Source of the DNA: Symbiodinium natans
Lineage: Eukaryota > Sar > Dinophyceae > Suessiales > Symbiodiniaceae
DNA: 64,000 bases
Direction of reading: 5' to 3'
NCBI GenBank assembly: GCA_905221605.1
Contig: CAJNDS010002663.1
Span: forward strand, 175,649 to 239,648
Each line of letters opens with the position of its first letter. Within the stretch, counting starts at the first letter, position 1. Under the pieces are notes generated by a model that was not told where the DNA came from, ran no database searches, and worked only from the letters and a program-made list of their open reading frames with translations. Shown here in pieces: positions 62,076-64,000 of the stretch. A program made the position numbers and the translations under genes.

Positions 62076-63175
62076 AAAAAACTCATGTCTCAGCACGTAG
62101 CACGTGCTGCAAACAGTTCCGTTACTGCGAGTCTGCGAATGTGGCGTGCATGCTGCTTTGAACCCAAAGCTTGGACAGCCTCCTTTGTCACATTGGAATT
62201 CAGAACTGCCGCTGGAGCACTGAAAGAGTTTCGCCAACGCATCGGGGTCAGTTCGGGGATCGGAGTGCCATTGTTGTAAAGTGCAATGTGCAGCCGCCTC
62301 AAGGCTATGGATCTATCAGAGCTTCCTGGGAGACGCGGCGAGCGCTTGCAGAAGAGTCTTGGGTACCTCGGTGTTCAACAGAAGAGCTGAGGTTCTTGGT
62401 TGTTCCATGCAGTCCTTAACACGATTTTTGACCTTCTAGTTAATGCACCTATATCTATACATGGTATCCCCCCACTTAACCACAGTTTCGAGCGAATAAC
62501 TAGGTTCGGCGGCTGGCTTCAGGCAAAAATCAAGACTTGATGCTTGGGTCTCCAGCTTTTCAGGTCACCCTCGAACCTGAATCTTGAGTCTGGGGCGCAT
62601 CAAAAATGAGAAAGGGACACTAAAATGTTTAGGGTGTTGAAGTTCAACATTGGGGCCGGATCCAAATCAAAGGTTCAAGATTCAAGATTCCAGAGAAAGT
62701 TGAATCTTGATTCTTGGGTCCAATGTTGAAGTTCAACATCCCAATGCTGAACTTTGTTCCCTGTGCACCTGATCGATCCCGTTATCTGCCAAATGACATA
62801 GCGGAAAGGACCATCCGCCGAACATTGCTTAGGTTGACAGGTCTTCTCTTCCCATCAAAGGCTCAGATGTCTACTACCGGCCCTTTTATTGCTAGCACCC
62901 ACACATACAGACACACGCACACACACGCACACACAACACCAATATTTACAAGGAACCCTATACACACTCACCAAAACCATAACACAAGCCCTGGTTCAAA
63001 TTTTCCTATACAAGGGATCTCTGGCTCGGCAGAAAATGGGGGAATCGAACATAGCAATAAAATAGGAAAAAGCGGCAAACTGAAATAGAATTCAAACAGA
63101 CATGCAATTGAAACGTAGTCCTGTCTTGGTGTCTATTCTGTCTCCTATTCCATGTCTATTTTGTTCAAGTTTGAC
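62076..63175. other. 3' flank of the E2 gene with short diverged repeats
   Basis: 62090-62420 may hold further E2 exons. From 62500 to 62760, words such as TTCAAGATTCAAGATTCC, TTGATTCTTGGGTC and TTGAAGTTCAACAT recur in both orientations. A perfect 8-bp inverted repeat with a one-base centre lies at 62724-62740. A CA-rich run lies at 62898-62938. No gene is recognised. Confidence 0.5.
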
Positions 63176-63179
63176 AGAC

Positions 63180-63435
63180 TCCAGGCTTGTATAGCATTCA
63201 GCTGCAGAAAGGTTCTTTCACAACAAAGCAGCCCCCCTGAGAGTTTGAGAAGCTGTTTTTCCTAGAAGACATGTTGGCTGATGGGTATATGCAAACAACG
63301 AAGACAGATACCAGGCTCATAGAGGATTCAGCCTCATATGGAGGAGTCGTGCCCCTAAGAGTTTGATGAAGTCTCTATTCCTTTTAGAAACATAACTACT
63401 GATGAGTGTATCGGCCTTTGCAAACCATGAAGAGA
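63180..63435. repeat. Two diverged tandem copies of a ~125-bp unit
   Basis: Copy 1 (from about 63181, CCAGGCTTGTATAGCATTCA) and copy 2 (from about 63311, CCAGGCTCATAGAGGATTCA) share the same order of words: CCAGGCT, ATTCAGC, GAGTTTGA, CCT(A/T)(T/A)TAGAA-like, CTGATG(G/A)GT and GCAAAC. They are clearly related but strongly diverged and uncoded, so this looks like an old duplication. Confidence 0.65.
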
Positions 63436-63739
63436 GCTTCTGGGACACTTCCGTTCATCGTTACATGTGCTGGAGCGTATGCAAATAAAGCAGGACAGCT
63501 ACTCGAACACCAAGACGATGAGAAATCCTGCCAAGTCATTTGCACCAGCTTTATAGGGGAACGAATTGTGACGCTGAGCTACTCCATTTTGGGTTTTAGG
63601 TCTTCCGCGGTTTTTTCTTGGAGGAAGGTAGCGTTCCAGTTGGCGAGGGTTTAGGAAGCGGGGAAAGCTAAGGTCCAGGTGACTCATGTCGCTCCCGAAA
63701 AACCCGAAAGCAACAAACAAAAATAAATAAATTAAAAAA

Positions 63740-63779
<40 letters not shown>

Positions 63780-64000
63780 AGATACCTTTAGTATAATGCA
63801 GTATGGCGTAACAGAATATGAAGTAAAGGAGCAAATACACAGTTGGCGTCCAGGCTCGCAACCGATCAGATCCCGAGTTCACGCAGCTTTTTCCGGAGCT
63901 TCGCGGCCCTCAGCAAAGGTGCACCGTTCAGGGTGTAGAAGTTGCACGCATATGCTTGACTGCTTTACTGATTGATGGGTGTAAAGTTCTGTCTGCGAAA
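63436..64000. other. No assigned gene; (TA)n microsatellite
   Basis: Nothing recognisable. (TA)n at 63742-63775 is preceded by an A-rich tract (AATAAATAAATTAAAAAAAT). Confidence 0.5.

Overview
The window looks like nuclear DNA of a dinoflagellate, most likely a symbiodiniacean alga; this is inferred from gene structure and not from any database match. There are no bacterial operons, and the longest raw ORFs are translations of microsatellites. Recognisable proteins appear as very short exons that only make sense when joined across small introns. In five gene models I could place 39 intron boundaries by keeping frame and family sequence: 17 begin GC, 11 GT and 11 GA. All end in AG, and in 34 of 39 the next exon base is G. 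That mix of GC/GA/GT donors with AGG acceptors is known from dinoflagellates. Every gene I can assign is on the + strand, as in dinoflagellate unidirectional gene clusters. No spliced leader, tRNA, rRNA, CRISPR array or transposase was recognised.

Layout: 183-1570 is the 3' part of a Bax-inhibitor/Lifeguard-type (TMBIM) membrane protein. About 2.4-5.1 kb holds scattered coiled-coil exons. 5.52-6.61 kb is a (CA)n tract of about 1.1 kb. 6.75-10.18 kb is a calcineurin-like metallophosphoesterase in 19 exons, nearly complete. 10.2-10.96 kb is a pyrimidine-rich tract. 12.8-14.0 kb is an unrecognised Ala/Arg/Glu-rich gene. 14.39-15.32 kb is a DUF4116 repeat protein. 16.7-20.5 kb holds unrecognised and coiled-coil exons. 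23.4-25.8 kb is a Lys/Ala-tailed protein with a small helical repeat domain. 26.8-27.4 kb is part of an acyl-protein-thioesterase-like alpha/beta hydrolase. 28.2-32.1 kb holds unassigned exons. 32.75-35.62 kb is an RNA 3'-terminal phosphate cyclase (RTCA) whose C-terminal half was not found. 38.05-39.1 kb is a DUF4419 protein in one long exon. About 41.9-53.7 kb appears to be one or more long coiled-coil proteins in 30 or more tiny exons. 55-60.5 kb holds unassigned exons. 60.58-62.07 kb is a UBC6/UBE2J-type ubiquitin-conjugating enzyme. The rest is intronic or intergenic DNA with microsatellites, degenerate TTTAGGG-like patches and small diverged repeats.

The genes do not form one pathway: stress/ER membrane function (TMBIM, UBE2J), RNA end processing (RTCA), hydrolases and DUF proteins lie side by side. 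The most notable content is the splicing architecture: GC and GA donors together outnumber GT, introns go down to about 40 nt, short direct repeats lie at junctions, and one intron splits a catalytic cysteine codon.
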